Positions 9,467 to 18,907 of a stretch of DNA of 64,000 bases are shown here, piece by piece. The stretch comes from Chryseobacterium sp. JJR-5R (GTDB lineage Bacteria > Bacteroidota > Bacteroidia > Flavobacteriales > Weeksellaceae). The DNA lies in the NCBI RefSeq assembly GCF_034047335.1, contig NZ_CP139137.1, positions 2,976,001 through 3,040,000 on the forward strand, in the 5' to 3' direction. Below the pieces are notes generated by a model. That model saw only the letters and a list, made by a program, of their open reading frames with translations, was not told where the DNA came from and searched no databases. Made by a program: the position numbers and the translations under genes. Position 1 is the stretch's first letter, and the number at the start of each line of letters is the position of its first letter.

Positions 9467-9499
9467 ATCCTTGTCAAGGTTTCAAACCTTGACAAGGAT
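9467..9499. repeat. 33-bp perfect palindrome (hairpin) between DUF4350 and PL11 genes
   Basis: Two 16-bp perfectly complementary arms (9467-9482 and 9484-9499) flank one base. No T-run follows on the minus strand, so it is unlikely to be a simple terminator; it could tune expression inside the operon. The centre GGTTT-C-AAACC matches the layout of the hairpin at 5330-5362. Confidence 0.8.
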
Positions 9500-9516
9500 T
9501 TTACCGTTGAATCGCT

Positions 9517-9623
9517 CGCAGCCCGACTTGAGCGGAAATCCTTTTTTGCTTAGACTTCAAGTTCTCTTTAAACTGAAACCGTCTGCAAAAAAGATTGGGA
9601 GCGGAAGGCGGATAAAGCTGCCC
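9517..9623 (+). repeat. Dispersed intergenic repeat, copy A
   Basis: The left block GCAGCCCGACTTGAGCGG leads to AAATCCTTTTTTGC; a 35-bp centre follows, then GCAAAAAAGATT, GGAAGGCGGATA and AAGCTGCCC. The same order of blocks occurs at 24508-24607 (inverted) and 62811-62886. TTTTTTGC and GCAAAAAA pair as a stem. Short frames running through it in several directions are judged non-coding. Confidence 0.6.
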
Positions 9624-9672
9624 AGATAAAATTTACCGAAACTGCTCCAACCGGTTGTACTTCCTGACTTAG

Positions 9673-10476
9673 TTATTTCCTGGAAGCCTGCTGTAACAGC
9701 CACTTCACCCATTCTTCTGTTCCCTGATAATTGGTAAAATCTGCGGGTAACTTTTTGCCGTCGATATATTCGTTGTAGCACCAAGGATCTCCCAATGCGA
9801 AAACCGTCCCTTTACCGAATTTTGCAACGGCTGCGATGTTCTTTCCTTCTGCAGACAACAGCTCTTTTGCCGAATTTTTCACCGAAATCGTCGCCACTTC
9901 TTTCATGTATAATTTTTGCTCAGAGAAGATCTCGTTGCCGGCCGGAACCATTACTTTTCCCTGCTCAAATTCTCTTTTCTGAACTCTATTGTAGCTGTCT
10001 TCGTTAAAATGGATCCCAAATTCCTGCGCCAACTTATTGAAATTTTCAAACTCGGAATTTCCTTTATCGTTGCTCATTAAAACCAGAACACCGCCTTTTT
10101 CAACCCATTTTACCAGATTTTTTATAGATTTTGCATCGATCAGATTCGCTTTACCACCATAAGCTTCTTTGTCGATATCAGCATCTACGATGATGTAAAT
10201 ATTGGCATTTTTCAAGTCCCTTTTGGTCGGAGCAGTGGTCAGCGTACTAATTTCCGCACCTTGTCTGGTAAAGATTTCTCCCAGTAAAGAAAACCCACCG
10301 TTGCTGGTATCGTTCCAGGTATAATGCCAGGATTCCAGGACTTTGGTTTCCTTATTTTCCTTTTTCTCGTTGTTGAAAAAGTTGTCTAAGACCACTTTGG
10401 GTTTCTGCTGGGCATTGGAAAAACTGAAGGTCAGCAAAGTTCCTAATGCAAATGTTTTTATAATATTTTTAGTCAT
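9673..10476 (-). CDS. DUF4350-like secreted protein of the RG-I locus
   Basis: The protein has 267 residues with a signal peptide ending LTFSFSNAQQ. The mature part resembles the DUF4350/glutamine-amidotransferase-like domain that in Bacteroidota is often found beside or fused to GH105 enzymes: VVLDNFFNNEK at the start, YHYTW-like SWHYTWND, IYIIVDADIDKEA, KNLVKWVEKGGVLVLMSNDKGN, then KFGKGTVFALGDPWCYNEY near the end. No catalytic triad of an amidotransferase can be recognised. It starts 9 bp after the GH106 gene and is followed by a 263-bp spacer with two repeats. Its biochemical role is unknown; association with unsaturated galacturonyl metabolism is inferred from context. Confidence 0.72.
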   Translation of the reverse strand: MTKNIIKTFALGTLLTFSFSNAQQKPKVVLDNFFNNEKKENKETKVLESWHYTWNDTSNGGFSLLGEIFTRQGAEISTLTTAPTKRDLKNANIYIIVDADIDKEAYGGKANLIDAKSIKNLVKWVEKGGVLVLMSNDKGNSEFENFNKLAQEFGIHFNEDSYNRVQKREFEQGKVMVPAGNEIFSEQKLYMKEVATISVKNSAKELLSAEGKNIAAVAKFGKGTVFALGDPWCYNEYIDGKKLPADFTNYQGTEEWVKWLLQQASRK

Positions 10477-10485
10477 AATAAATTT

Positions 10486-13272
10486 TTATTTTGAATAATA
10501 AATTGGGATTAATTGGATTTCGCCATCCAGACCTGAAGGCTGAACTTTCCAGTTAGATGCATCGAAAGGTTTATAGTTAATGTTCACAAAGTTGATTTCA
10601 TGATAATTTCTCCATTCGATTTTATTCTGATCCATATAACGGATTCGGTTTGCCATCAGATTACTTACTTCAATCTGAATCGTATTTTTTCCTTTTTTAA
10701 GATATTTCCCGACATTGATTTCAAACGGAATGCTCCAGACGATTCCGGCCTCTTTTCCGTTGACGATCACTGCTGCACTTTCATAAAGTTTATCGAACTT
10801 CAAAAGATAATCGTCTGCTTTATTTTTCTTTAAATTCAAAGTCGTGGCGTACACTCCGGTTCCCGAAAAGCTTTGTGTCTGTGCATCTTCTGTAAAATTC
10901 GTCCAAGGCTGAAGTTTCGTCAACGTTCTGGGTTTAGGGAGTTCAGGACCGCCTTCTTTGAAAGATAAGTGCCAAGATTGGCTTAAAACAATCGGTGCTT
11001 CGGTTTTTTCAGTATATTTCCACTTTGCCACAGAATTATCTGCCGTTTCAGAAGCTTTTACAATTAAAGATTCCCCGGATTTCAATTGAATTTTCACTGA
11101 ATTATCCTGAGTTTCGGCAAGCCCGTAATCCCCGTTTTCAGGATTCATTAGAACCACCTGCTTCCCAACGAAATTCAGCGGAATATTCTGATTGATTTCC
11201 TTGGAAGTATGGTTGACAATGTAATAATATTTCCCGCCATCGAATCGTCTCCTAACGAATTTTAAACCTGTGTCGGTCAGTCTTTCTCTTTCGATTTTTA
11301 AATATTCCAAAGCTTTTGCAACATCAGAGCTCAAAACAATTTTTCCTTTTCCGACGTTGGCGAATTTCATACTTCCGGCCTGGTTTTGAAACGGAATCTG
11401 ATTCCATAAAAATTTCAGCTGCGTTCTTATTTTCTCCACTTCAAAGTTTCCGGGAATATCTTTAGGCTCGTTCTGGAAAATGACGAAAGCTCCGTTTTGA
11501 GCCAAATCCAGAATGTTTTTTAAGGTAGATTCCGGCAGATAAGTCAGTTCAGGAATAATTAAAACCTCATAAGCTGAGCCTTCTTTAGAAACCTGAATTT
11601 TTTGGTTTTCCGATCTTGATTCACCAATCATTTTATCCGAAATCATATCCAGAGAATAACCCATTTTACTGAGCTTATTCATATTTTCGTACATCGGAGT
11701 CGGTACTAACCACTTTTTAACATTATGAACTTTGAACGCTACATCATTCCCTTTCGGGCTTGCCCACTGGTCATAAACCGGCCAGTATATCAACAGTTCG
11801 TTATCTGATTTTCCGCTTTGCAAAACAGATTGCGTACGTTCGATGTATGAATTTAATCCTTTCAGATGCGGCCACAAACTGTTTTCAGGAACGAAATTTA
11901 CGGACGCATAAAACAACCATCCCGGAAACTGCACATGCGCCGGCGTATACGTCGTACCGTGGTAAAAAACGTGGTTGATTCCCGATAAAAACACCTGCTC
12001 CACTTCCGGTTTCGCCTGTGACCACGAGGTTTTGAAATGTTCAGTGAGCCAGGTAAAGGTTTCATTGGAAGTTAATTTTTTGCCGGTTACATTCGACGCC
12101 GATGATGCGAATTTCAGCATATTGAAATCCGGCATATCGGATTTCTGAATATCCGCAGTATCTCTCTTCAAACCCGGAATCTCAAAAATCGAACTTCCGA
12201 AGGTTTCAGATTCAGGAATATCTACCGCAGCGTACAAATCCAGTAGATTTCCAGGCGAACCGTGTGCCTGGTTGGTGTTTTTTGAGTTTTTGGAATGCGC
12301 CCAGTTGGTGAAATCTCTGGTGAAATGATTTAAAATCAATTCACTCAACGTTTCCCGGTAATCCGATTTTACCCTTCCTGCAATTTCATTTTCCTCTTTG
12401 CCCACCAGATATCTGATGTACGGACTCAAATCATAGCCCCGTCTTTTTTTGAATTCACTCAAAAAATCCGGCGTCCAGTCAGCGTTGTAGACTTCATAAC
12501 TGTCATTGAAAAAAGAACGGATTCCGTAGTTGGAATTTCCAAATGCTTTATCAAAAGTTTTCAGATAATCTTTCGTTGCTTCCGGCGAAAAATGGTCTAA
12601 AGTGTACCCTTCTCCACCCGGTGCGGCACGTTTTACTTTCTGTAAGGTTTTACCAGTGAAAACTGCATAGATGATCCATTTCCCTGAACTTGGTTTCCAG
12701 TTTAAAATACCATCACCATTAACTTTATCCGTTAAAACAACCGCTTCGTTTTTTTCATTGTAGGCTGTTACAATATCTAATTTTACGGTTTTTAAATCCT
12801 TCTGTTTTTCATCTTTTAAAACAATTTTTTCTGAAAATTTCTCTCCTGAAGAAATCGTGTACGTCTGAACAATCATTTTTGTCGCAGCATCCTGTTCAAC
12901 CACTTGCGGGCCACCGATGGGCCAACCGGTCCCGACCGCCATATCAACGCCCATATTCAGGCTTTTTGCTTTGCCAGTAGTAAACTTCAGCATTCTCATC
13001 CATTCCGGAGAAAGGTAATTTAGGTATTGTTTTTCAAAACCTTTTGCTCCGTAAATCGGTACGATTTCCACGCCTCCGAAACCGGCTTTATTTAAAACAG
13101 TCAGTTGTTTGTCCAGGCCCTTTTCGTCCACGGCATTTCCCATCCACCACCAGCGGGTCCACGGTTTAGCGGTCTCTGTGGTTTTGGGCCACGGGTTTTG
13201 TGCGGAAAGATTTCCGAAGGCAAAACAGAGGAGACTGAGGCTGACTATATTTTTAATTTTCATTTTGTTCAT
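10486..13272 (-). CDS. Alpha-L-rhamnosidase, GH106
   Basis: The protein has 928 residues with a signal peptide ending FGNLSAQNPWP. GH106 signatures are the early KPWTRWWWMGNAVDEKGL block, GGVEIVPIYGAKGF, VGTGWPIGGPQV, and SNETFTWLTEHFKTSW in the catalytic barrel; the C-terminal 150 residues form jelly-roll-like domains (LYESAAVIVNGKEAGIVWSIPFEIN, KNTIQIEVSNLMANR). GH106 enzymes remove terminal alpha-L-rhamnose with inversion and are standard parts of RG-I loci. It is separated by 79 bp from the upstream CE12 gene, a gap with a small GAACCGC-TTC-GCGGTTC hairpin (13308-13324), and by 9 bp from the DUF4350 gene. Family assignment is firm. Confidence 0.93.
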   Translation of the reverse strand: MNKMKIKNIVSLSLLCFAFGNLSAQNPWPKTTETAKPWTRWWWMGNAVDEKGLDKQLTVLNKAGFGGVEIVPIYGAKGFEKQYLNYLSPEWMRMLKFTTGKAKSLNMGVDMAVGTGWPIGGPQVVEQDAATKMIVQTYTISSGEKFSEKIVLKDEKQKDLKTVKLDIVTAYNEKNEAVVLTDKVNGDGILNWKPSSGKWIIYAVFTGKTLQKVKRAAPGGEGYTLDHFSPEATKDYLKTFDKAFGNSNYGIRSFFNDSYEVYNADWTPDFLSEFKKRRGYDLSPYIRYLVGKEENEIAGRVKSDYRETLSELILNHFTRDFTNWAHSKNSKNTNQAHGSPGNLLDLYAAVDIPESETFGSSIFEIPGLKRDTADIQKSDMPDFNMLKFASSASNVTGKKLTSNETFTWLTEHFKTSWSQAKPEVEQVFLSGINHVFYHGTTYTPAHVQFPGWLFYASVNFVPENSLWPHLKGLNSYIERTQSVLQSGKSDNELLIYWPVYDQWASPKGNDVAFKVHNVKKWLVPTPMYENMNKLSKMGYSLDMISDKMIGESRSENQKIQVSKEGSAYEVLIIPELTYLPESTLKNILDLAQNGAFVIFQNEPKDIPGNFEVEKIRTQLKFLWNQIPFQNQAGSMKFANVGKGKIVLSSDVAKALEYLKIERERLTDTGLKFVRRRFDGGKYYYIVNHTSKEINQNIPLNFVGKQVVLMNPENGDYGLAETQDNSVKIQLKSGESLIVKASETADNSVAKWKYTEKTEAPIVLSQSWHLSFKEGGPELPKPRTLTKLQPWTNFTEDAQTQSFSGTGVYATTLNLKKNKADDYLLKFDKLYESAAVIVNGKEAGIVWSIPFEINVGKYLKKGKNTIQIEVSNLMANRIRYMDQNKIEWRNYHEINFVNINYKPFDASNWKVQPSGLDGEIQLIPIYYSK

Positions 13273-13351
13273 TTTTCAATCGGGTTTCACCCGATGCTAT
13301 TCATATTGAACCGCTTCGCGGTTCTCTAAACTTCATTTTTAATGCTGATTT

Positions 13352-14674
13352 TCAGTTCCCATCCGGTTTTAATGATTCCATAAAAACAGATTCCGGCCAA
13401 TGGAACTTTTCAACAGGATCAGGTGTATTCGGGTTAAAATTTTTATAGTTTTCTGAAATGTATTTCTTTAAAGATAAGTTTTGATCAACAATGGATTTCA
13501 CGACACATTGTGCCAATTCGTATGCACCGTACGTGTTGAAATGCGTATCATCAGCCAAAGCCGTCGGTTGATTAGGATAGGCGTTTGCCGGATAATGGAC
13601 AAATGCTTTCTTTGCTGCTTCAGGTCCCATTGCCTCAAACAGGGTTTTGCTCATCGCATTAAGATCGATTAAATCAACATTTTCCTCCTTTGCAATTTCA
13701 CGCATTGCATCAGGAAAATCATCCAACGTATTGACGATCTTGTTATTTTTATCAAAAACCCGACGGTTCATTGAAGTGACCAAAACCGGAACTGCGCCCA
13801 ATTCTCTGGCTTTCGCAATCCATTCTTTCAAGCGTTTTCTGTACCCGGATTTCATGCTGTTGCCCGCTTTCTGGTCATTGTGCCCAAACTGGATCAGAAG
13901 GTAATCGCCTTTCTTTATTTTATTCCATATTTTATCAATTCGGTGGCGGTCTTCAAAAGCTTTCAGCGTTTCCCCGCTTTCGGCGTAATTGGCAATCACC
14001 ACTTCATTCGGAACGAAAAAATACGGCAGCATCTGCCCCCAGGATGCCCAAGGTTCGTACTGCGCATCCACAACCGTTGAATCGCCGGTCAGATAAATCG
14101 TTTTCGCCGTTTTGTTGGGTTGAATGATGACTGAACACACTTTCGGAGCTTTGCCATTAAATTCAATTGTCAGCAAATTGTCCCAGTGCAGATATTTTCG
14201 TTCTCTTGGTTTCAGTTTTACAATTCCGATCTGAGCCCCGATCTGATTACGGATAATGCTGTCTTTGACGTGAACGGTGATTTGTTTTTCGATGATTTCG
14301 CCCTTTTTTGTTTTGACATCATTCAGCATCAGACGGCGGTTTTCTACCCGGACAGTTGTTTCAGATGTTCCTTTGGAGTCGCCGAGATTTAATGTAATAT
14401 TATAGTTTCCTTCCGGAATAACAACTGAAAAATAGAAGGGCTTTTCACTCGTAATAAAATCGCCCGTCAAAGCATTTCCGCCATGGTCAACAGATTTCAA
14501 ACCGGAAATATGCATAAATCCGTAACCGGTTTTCTGATCAAATTTCGATGTAGATGTAATGGGAATATATCCCTTTTCGGTTCTGTCTGTACCAAAATCA
14601 AACTTAAAAGCCGTCTGTTGCGCGAATAGAAACGAACCTAAGAAAAGCATTAAAAACTGTATACTTTTCTGCAT
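13352..14674 (-). CDS. Rhamnogalacturonan acetylesterase with N-terminal galactose-binding-like domain (CE12)
   Basis: The protein has 440 residues. After a signal peptide (to about 19, FLFAQQ) comes a beta-sandwich of about 160 residues (FKFDFGTDRTEKGYIPI, then GNYNITLNLGD), then an SGNH domain: TGDST with Ser199, ANYAESGETLKAF, LIQFGHNDQKAG and ALADDTHFNTYGA with Asp375/His378. It should deacetylate RG-I. The added N-terminal domain distinguishes it from the 258-residue paralogue at 6744-7520 and may bind glycan. It starts 1 bp after the GH2 stop, so the two are tightly coupled. Confidence 0.92.
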   Translation of the reverse strand: MQKSIQFLMLFLGSFLFAQQTAFKFDFGTDRTEKGYIPITSTSKFDQKTGYGFMHISGLKSVDHGGNALTGDFITSEKPFYFSVVIPEGNYNITLNLGDSKGTSETTVRVENRRLMLNDVKTKKGEIIEKQITVHVKDSIIRNQIGAQIGIVKLKPRERKYLHWDNLLTIEFNGKAPKVCSVIIQPNKTAKTIYLTGDSTVVDAQYEPWASWGQMLPYFFVPNEVVIANYAESGETLKAFEDRHRIDKIWNKIKKGDYLLIQFGHNDQKAGNSMKSGYRKRLKEWIAKARELGAVPVLVTSMNRRVFDKNNKIVNTLDDFPDAMREIAKEENVDLIDLNAMSKTLFEAMGPEAAKKAFVHYPANAYPNQPTALADDTHFNTYGAYELAQCVVKSIVDQNLSLKKYISENYKNFNPNTPDPVEKFHWPESVFMESLKPDGN

Positions 14675-14675
14675 C

Positions 14676-17531
14676 TTAATCTGTTAAAATATTTTCTTTC
14701 GGCATGGTAAACTGCTTGTTTTCATCACCAAAATCCGGCAGACCAAAACAGAAATACAAGGTTCTTCTGAATGTTCCGTTCAGATGACTGGGTTCACTTT
14801 CAGGGCCCAAAGTCGAAGTGTCATTATTAATATTAAATGCCAGAACAGTTCCCAGTGGCGGAATCGTATCGAGAAAAGAAATATTTCCTGTCGGCAGCTT
14901 GGGATAACCTTCGGCACCGTAAATTCCGTAAAAATCAAATAGCCTGACGAACATTTTTTCTTCTTTGGTTCCCACCGTTATTTTTCCTTCCGCCGTATTC
15001 AACTGCAACCACGAAACATCATCGAAATAGCCTTTGAATTCAGGATAAATCCAAGGTGAAAAACCGGTTCGGGTTGAGTTTCTCAGATTCTGCCATACAT
15101 TGTACGCCTGTCCCTGAGTTCGGTTTTTCCAAACGTGATACGGACCTTTGCCGAGCCATTTTGCACTGATGACATAATTTTCAGGATAATCAAAACTTAC
15201 GCCTGCAAACTGATAATCTCCGGCAAGCGAATATTCATAATTCAATTCCAGAATTCCGTTTGGATTCAGTTTCCAGACTGCTTTTTTTCCGTCTTTGTAC
15301 GAAATTTGGATAACCTGATTCTGTCCTTCTGCAAAAGTTTTTATGTTTGATAATTCTGTTTTTCCGTTAATAAAAACAGGTCCGTTCCGGAAGGTCATTT
15401 TTTTACCTTTTTTATCTAAAATGACAGACTTTAATAATCCATCTTTTTTTCCGAATGAAAATTCTTTTTCGTCTGATTTTAAAATAAACAATGAATCATT
15501 TTCGATGACTGAGACCGGAAATTCTTTGATGAATGAGTTCGAAAACTGTTTTGAAATCTCATCATTGGATTTAATTCTCCAGGTCCACGTGTAAATTTTT
15601 TTTCCGAAAGAATCAGTTGCAGTAAGCATTAATGCGTCACTTGCTTTCCGGTCTTGAGGAAGTTTTAATGTAATATTTCCTTTTTCCGTCGGTTTAATAT
15701 CCGGAGATTTTGCTTTTCCATTTTGAAGTACATCCAATCCGGATTCTGATGAAAATGGTCTTTTAAATTTGACCAGTTTCCATTCAAACAGGCATTCATT
15801 CAAGTTGGTAAAATGATATCGGTTCTCAACAGGAATGGTTCCGTTAAAATCATCCGGCAATGTTTTCAAACCTATTTTTACCGGACTGTAAATTTCCCGG
15901 ATGGCATAAAAACTTCCTTCTTTTTCACGATGCGGGCCCAATACTCCATCCGGAGCGTTGATTGCGTTCACATCAATTTGATTATTAAAATCCGTTCTTA
16001 CCAAACCCTCGTCTGCGAACGCCCATAGAAAACCACCCGCACCTTTTTTGGAATTCCAGTGAAGTTCCCAGTAATCGGCCAGAGAAGTTCCGCCACCGCC
16101 ATCGTCCTGCGCGTGCAGAAACTCGGTCGGCATATAAATATTTTCGCCTTCGAGGATTTTTTTGGTGCTGTAATAATCTTCGTAATGATTGCAGTCGATT
16201 CCGTTGAAAGCATTTCCAGGCTTGTGATGCGCATGAATAACGGGACGGTTTGATAAATCGTATTTTGAATATTCTGTATCCAGATCAAAATTATGTCCGC
16301 CTTCATTTCCATTGCTCCAGAAAATAATGGACGGATGATTCGCATCTCTCATCACCATTTCTCTCACGAGCTTTTTGCCAACTTCCGTGCTGTATTTTTT
16401 CTGCCATCCCGCCAGTTCATCCAGAACATATAGGCCCAACGAATCGCACATCTGAAGAAAGGATTTATTCGGTGGATAATGCGAACAGCGGACGGCATTC
16501 ATATTCATTTCCTTGATGAGCTGAACGTCCATCAAATCGATATTTTTATTGACTGCTCTTCCGGTTTCAGGCCACCAGACATGACGGTTGATGCCTTTCA
16601 TTTTGATTTTGGTCCCATTGACGTAAATACCGTCGCCTTTTCTGACTTCAATCGTCCGGAAACCAAATTTTTCTTCGGTCTGGAATATTTTTTTCCTGTT
16701 TTTATCAAGACTGAATTTCACCCTATATAAATTGGGTGTTTCGGCTGTCCAGAGTTTCGGATTTTTAACGGAGCATTGAATCTGTTTTAAAGTATCTCCT
16801 TTCTGAATCTGAATCTGCGATTCGGCAACCCGCATATTTTCAGCATCGAAGATTTCAACTTTTAAACTATTCACCGTCTGAATTCCTTTCAAATGGATAT
16901 TCGAGCGGAAAATTCCATCGGCTTTGGCATCGATTGATGTTGATGAGATATTTTCTTTTGGAACGGCTTCCAGATAAACCGGCCTGAAAATACCTCCCAA
17001 AACCCAGTAATCAGCCAGGCGTTCTGCATTGTTGACCGATTTATCAGCAGACATTTTGGAAACTTTGACCTCAAGAAGATTTTCTTTTTCGAAGATTAAT
17101 TTGTCGGAAATATCATATTTAAATTCATAAAAAGCACCCTGATGAATTGCTCCGGCCGATTTACCATTAATTTTCACTTCGGTATCGGTCATCGAACCTT
17201 CGAAAACGATGTTAACTGACTTTCCTTTCCACGAATTCGGAACCGAAAATTTGTGTTTGTACAAACCTACTTCATCATTAAACTTAAAATTCCTGCCGTA
17301 GGTGACATAATCCCGCCCGTAGTTGTACGAGCCGAAGCCCTGCTGTTCCCACTGTGACGGCACCTGAATTTTATCCCAGCTTCCCGATTTCCGTCCGCCG
17401 GTTATCCAAAAGTCCCATTCTTTCGTATGCTCAGAATCTGTCCCGCTCAGGAATTGGATTTCCTTAGACTGAGCATGCAGAAACTGTGAGCAAAAGCATA
17501 AAAGAACGAATATTTTGGGAAAACAACTCAT
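14676..17531 (-). CDS. GH2 beta-galactosidase-like glycoside hydrolase
   Basis: The protein has 951 residues with a signal peptide ending FLHAQSKE. GH2 domains in order: sugar-binding beta domain with PSQWEQQGFGSYNYG (57-71), immunoglobulin-like domain, a TIM barrel with GINRHVWWPETGR, AVRCSHYPPN and WSNGNEGG (acid/base Glu410) and MPTEFLHAQDDGG (nucleophile Glu470), then C-terminal beta domains. It probably removes beta-galactose from RG-I side chains or backbone branches. The ATGA overlap of 4 bp with the GH28 stop shows translational coupling. GH2 also includes glucuronidases and mannosidases; galactosidase is preferred from the ASHYPPN-like motif and context but is not certain. Confidence 0.88.
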   Translation of the reverse strand: MSCFPKIFVLLCFCSQFLHAQSKEIQFLSGTDSEHTKEWDFWITGGRKSGSWDKIQVPSQWEQQGFGSYNYGRDYVTYGRNFKFNDEVGLYKHKFSVPNSWKGKSVNIVFEGSMTDTEVKINGKSAGAIHQGAFYEFKYDISDKLIFEKENLLEVKVSKMSADKSVNNAERLADYWVLGGIFRPVYLEAVPKENISSTSIDAKADGIFRSNIHLKGIQTVNSLKVEIFDAENMRVAESQIQIQKGDTLKQIQCSVKNPKLWTAETPNLYRVKFSLDKNRKKIFQTEEKFGFRTIEVRKGDGIYVNGTKIKMKGINRHVWWPETGRAVNKNIDLMDVQLIKEMNMNAVRCSHYPPNKSFLQMCDSLGLYVLDELAGWQKKYSTEVGKKLVREMVMRDANHPSIIFWSNGNEGGHNFDLDTEYSKYDLSNRPVIHAHHKPGNAFNGIDCNHYEDYYSTKKILEGENIYMPTEFLHAQDDGGGGTSLADYWELHWNSKKGAGGFLWAFADEGLVRTDFNNQIDVNAINAPDGVLGPHREKEGSFYAIREIYSPVKIGLKTLPDDFNGTIPVENRYHFTNLNECLFEWKLVKFKRPFSSESGLDVLQNGKAKSPDIKPTEKGNITLKLPQDRKASDALMLTATDSFGKKIYTWTWRIKSNDEISKQFSNSFIKEFPVSVIENDSLFILKSDEKEFSFGKKDGLLKSVILDKKGKKMTFRNGPVFINGKTELSNIKTFAEGQNQVIQISYKDGKKAVWKLNPNGILELNYEYSLAGDYQFAGVSFDYPENYVISAKWLGKGPYHVWKNRTQGQAYNVWQNLRNSTRTGFSPWIYPEFKGYFDDVSWLQLNTAEGKITVGTKEEKMFVRLFDFYGIYGAEGYPKLPTGNISFLDTIPPLGTVLAFNINNDTSTLGPESEPSHLNGTFRRTLYFCFGLPDFGDENKQFTMPKENILTD

Positions 17532-18907
17532 TTAGCAGCAGTGTCGGAATCGTCTTTTTTATCGTAAGATTGCATCAGAGAAGCAACCTGCGTTACATTA
17601 ATATTCTTCTGCTTCAAATTCTGAATATACTTCAAATTTTCCATTTCAGGTTTTAAAGCTTTGATTTTAAAGTTTTCAAAAGTGAAATCCTTCAAATCAT
17701 ATAAGTCCGATTTTTCAACAGAGTACGCCGTTTCACAACTGATGTCGATATTTTTTATGGTGATATTGTTTGCCAAACCTTTTTTAGGTCTTTCTTCGCC
17801 TTTTAAATCAAAAAACTGGTTCCATCCTTTTACATACAGGAATGTTTTTACGTTTCCGGTAATGTTATCAACAGTGAGATATTCGTAGTGCTGGGGCGTG
17901 TCAGGACGCATTTTCAGGTGTAACAATCTTGAAGCATCTTTTACTTTAGAATTGCGGAGAATCACATTGTAATTGTGAATCGATTCGCTTCCGCAGGTCA
18001 AAACGCTATGACAGAATCCGAAGCTGTTGTCTTCGATCAGGATGTTTCTGTTTTCTCCGTTGTTCGGGTCTTTATCGGCTTTCGGGCCTTTTCCGCCTTT
18101 CAGAGCAATCGCGTCGTCATTGACTGACATGTAGCAGTTTTTGATCAGAAAATTGGTACAGGCATCAATGTCAACCGCGTCAGTACTTGGTGCTTTTACG
18201 GGCTCTTTCGGTGCAAGAATGGTCAGATTTAACAATTTAACGAAATCACTTTTATAGTAATGGGTACTCCAGAACGGCGAATTTTTAATGGTAATTCCTT
18301 CAATTTGAACGTTTTTGGAATTTGAAACGTAGATAATCCTGGGTCTCATTTCGTCCATATTGGTGCATTTAGGATTCCATTCTCTTCTTTTCCAGAATGA
18401 TTTCCAGAAGCGGAGCCCGTTTCCGTCCAGCATTCCTTTTCCGGAAATTGTGAAACCATCCAATCCGTCTGCATTGATCAGGGCCGGAAAATATTTTACG
18501 GTCTGACCTTCCATACGGGTTGTCACTACCGGAAAATCGTTGATATCATCGCTCCCTTTTAATTTGGCCCCGGTTTCCAGATGCAAATGCGTTCCCTGTT
18601 TGAAGAAAACCGAGCTGATGAGGAATGTTCCTTTCGGCACAATGATAACGCCGCCGCCGTTTTTAGCCGCCAGATCGATCAATGCCTGAAGCTGTTTAGT
18701 CTGAAGAACGGTACTGTCATTCTTCATTCCATTGTCTGTAAGGATGTATTTTTTGCCTAATTTATTGATATCTGTGGGCTTATTTTCTTTAAACCATTTT
18801 GGGATTGACGTTCCGTCCGGAAATTTATCCTGGCTTTTCAGTGTTGATGAAAAGAAGAAAAGCATAAAAGAGGACAGAAGGAAAGCTGCTATATTTTGAA
18901 ATTTCAT
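17528..18907 (-). CDS. GH28 family galacturonase (rhamnogalacturonan-type)
   Basis: The protein has 459 residues with a signal peptide ending STLKSQDKF. The pectin-lyase beta-helix signature of GH28 is complete: STDAVDID (241-248), VNDDAIALKGG with the Asp264-Asp265 pair, GFCHSVLTCGSE with His300 in place of the usual GHG, and LLHLKMR (328-334) for the RIK motif. GH28 enzymes hydrolyse galacturonosyl links. In RG-I loci they act on rhamnogalacturonan or its unsaturated ends, and the HLK variant differs from plain polygalacturonases. It is the first gene of the operon, preceded by a 487-bp spacer with the shared motif at 18972-18995. Confidence 0.92.
   Translation of the reverse strand: MKFQNIAAFLLSSFMLFFFSSTLKSQDKFPDGTSIPKWFKENKPTDINKLGKKYILTDNGMKNDSTVLQTKQLQALIDLAAKNGGGVIIVPKGTFLISSVFFKQGTHLHLETGAKLKGSDDINDFPVVTTRMEGQTVKYFPALINADGLDGFTISGKGMLDGNGLRFWKSFWKRREWNPKCTNMDEMRPRIIYVSNSKNVQIEGITIKNSPFWSTHYYKSDFVKLLNLTILAPKEPVKAPSTDAVDIDACTNFLIKNCYMSVNDDAIALKGGKGPKADKDPNNGENRNILIEDNSFGFCHSVLTCGSESIHNYNVILRNSKVKDASRLLHLKMRPDTPQHYEYLTVDNITGNVKTFLYVKGWNQFFDLKGEERPKKGLANNITIKNIDISCETAYSVEKSDLYDLKDFTFENFKIKALKPEMENLKYIQNLKQKNINVTQVASLMQSYDKKDDSDTAAK

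Noticed and set aside
9438..9784. Short overlapping frames on both strands across 9.4-9.8 kb
   Set aside because: They run through repeat copy A and the palindrome and out of frame into the DUF4350 gene; such frames are known artefacts of repeats.
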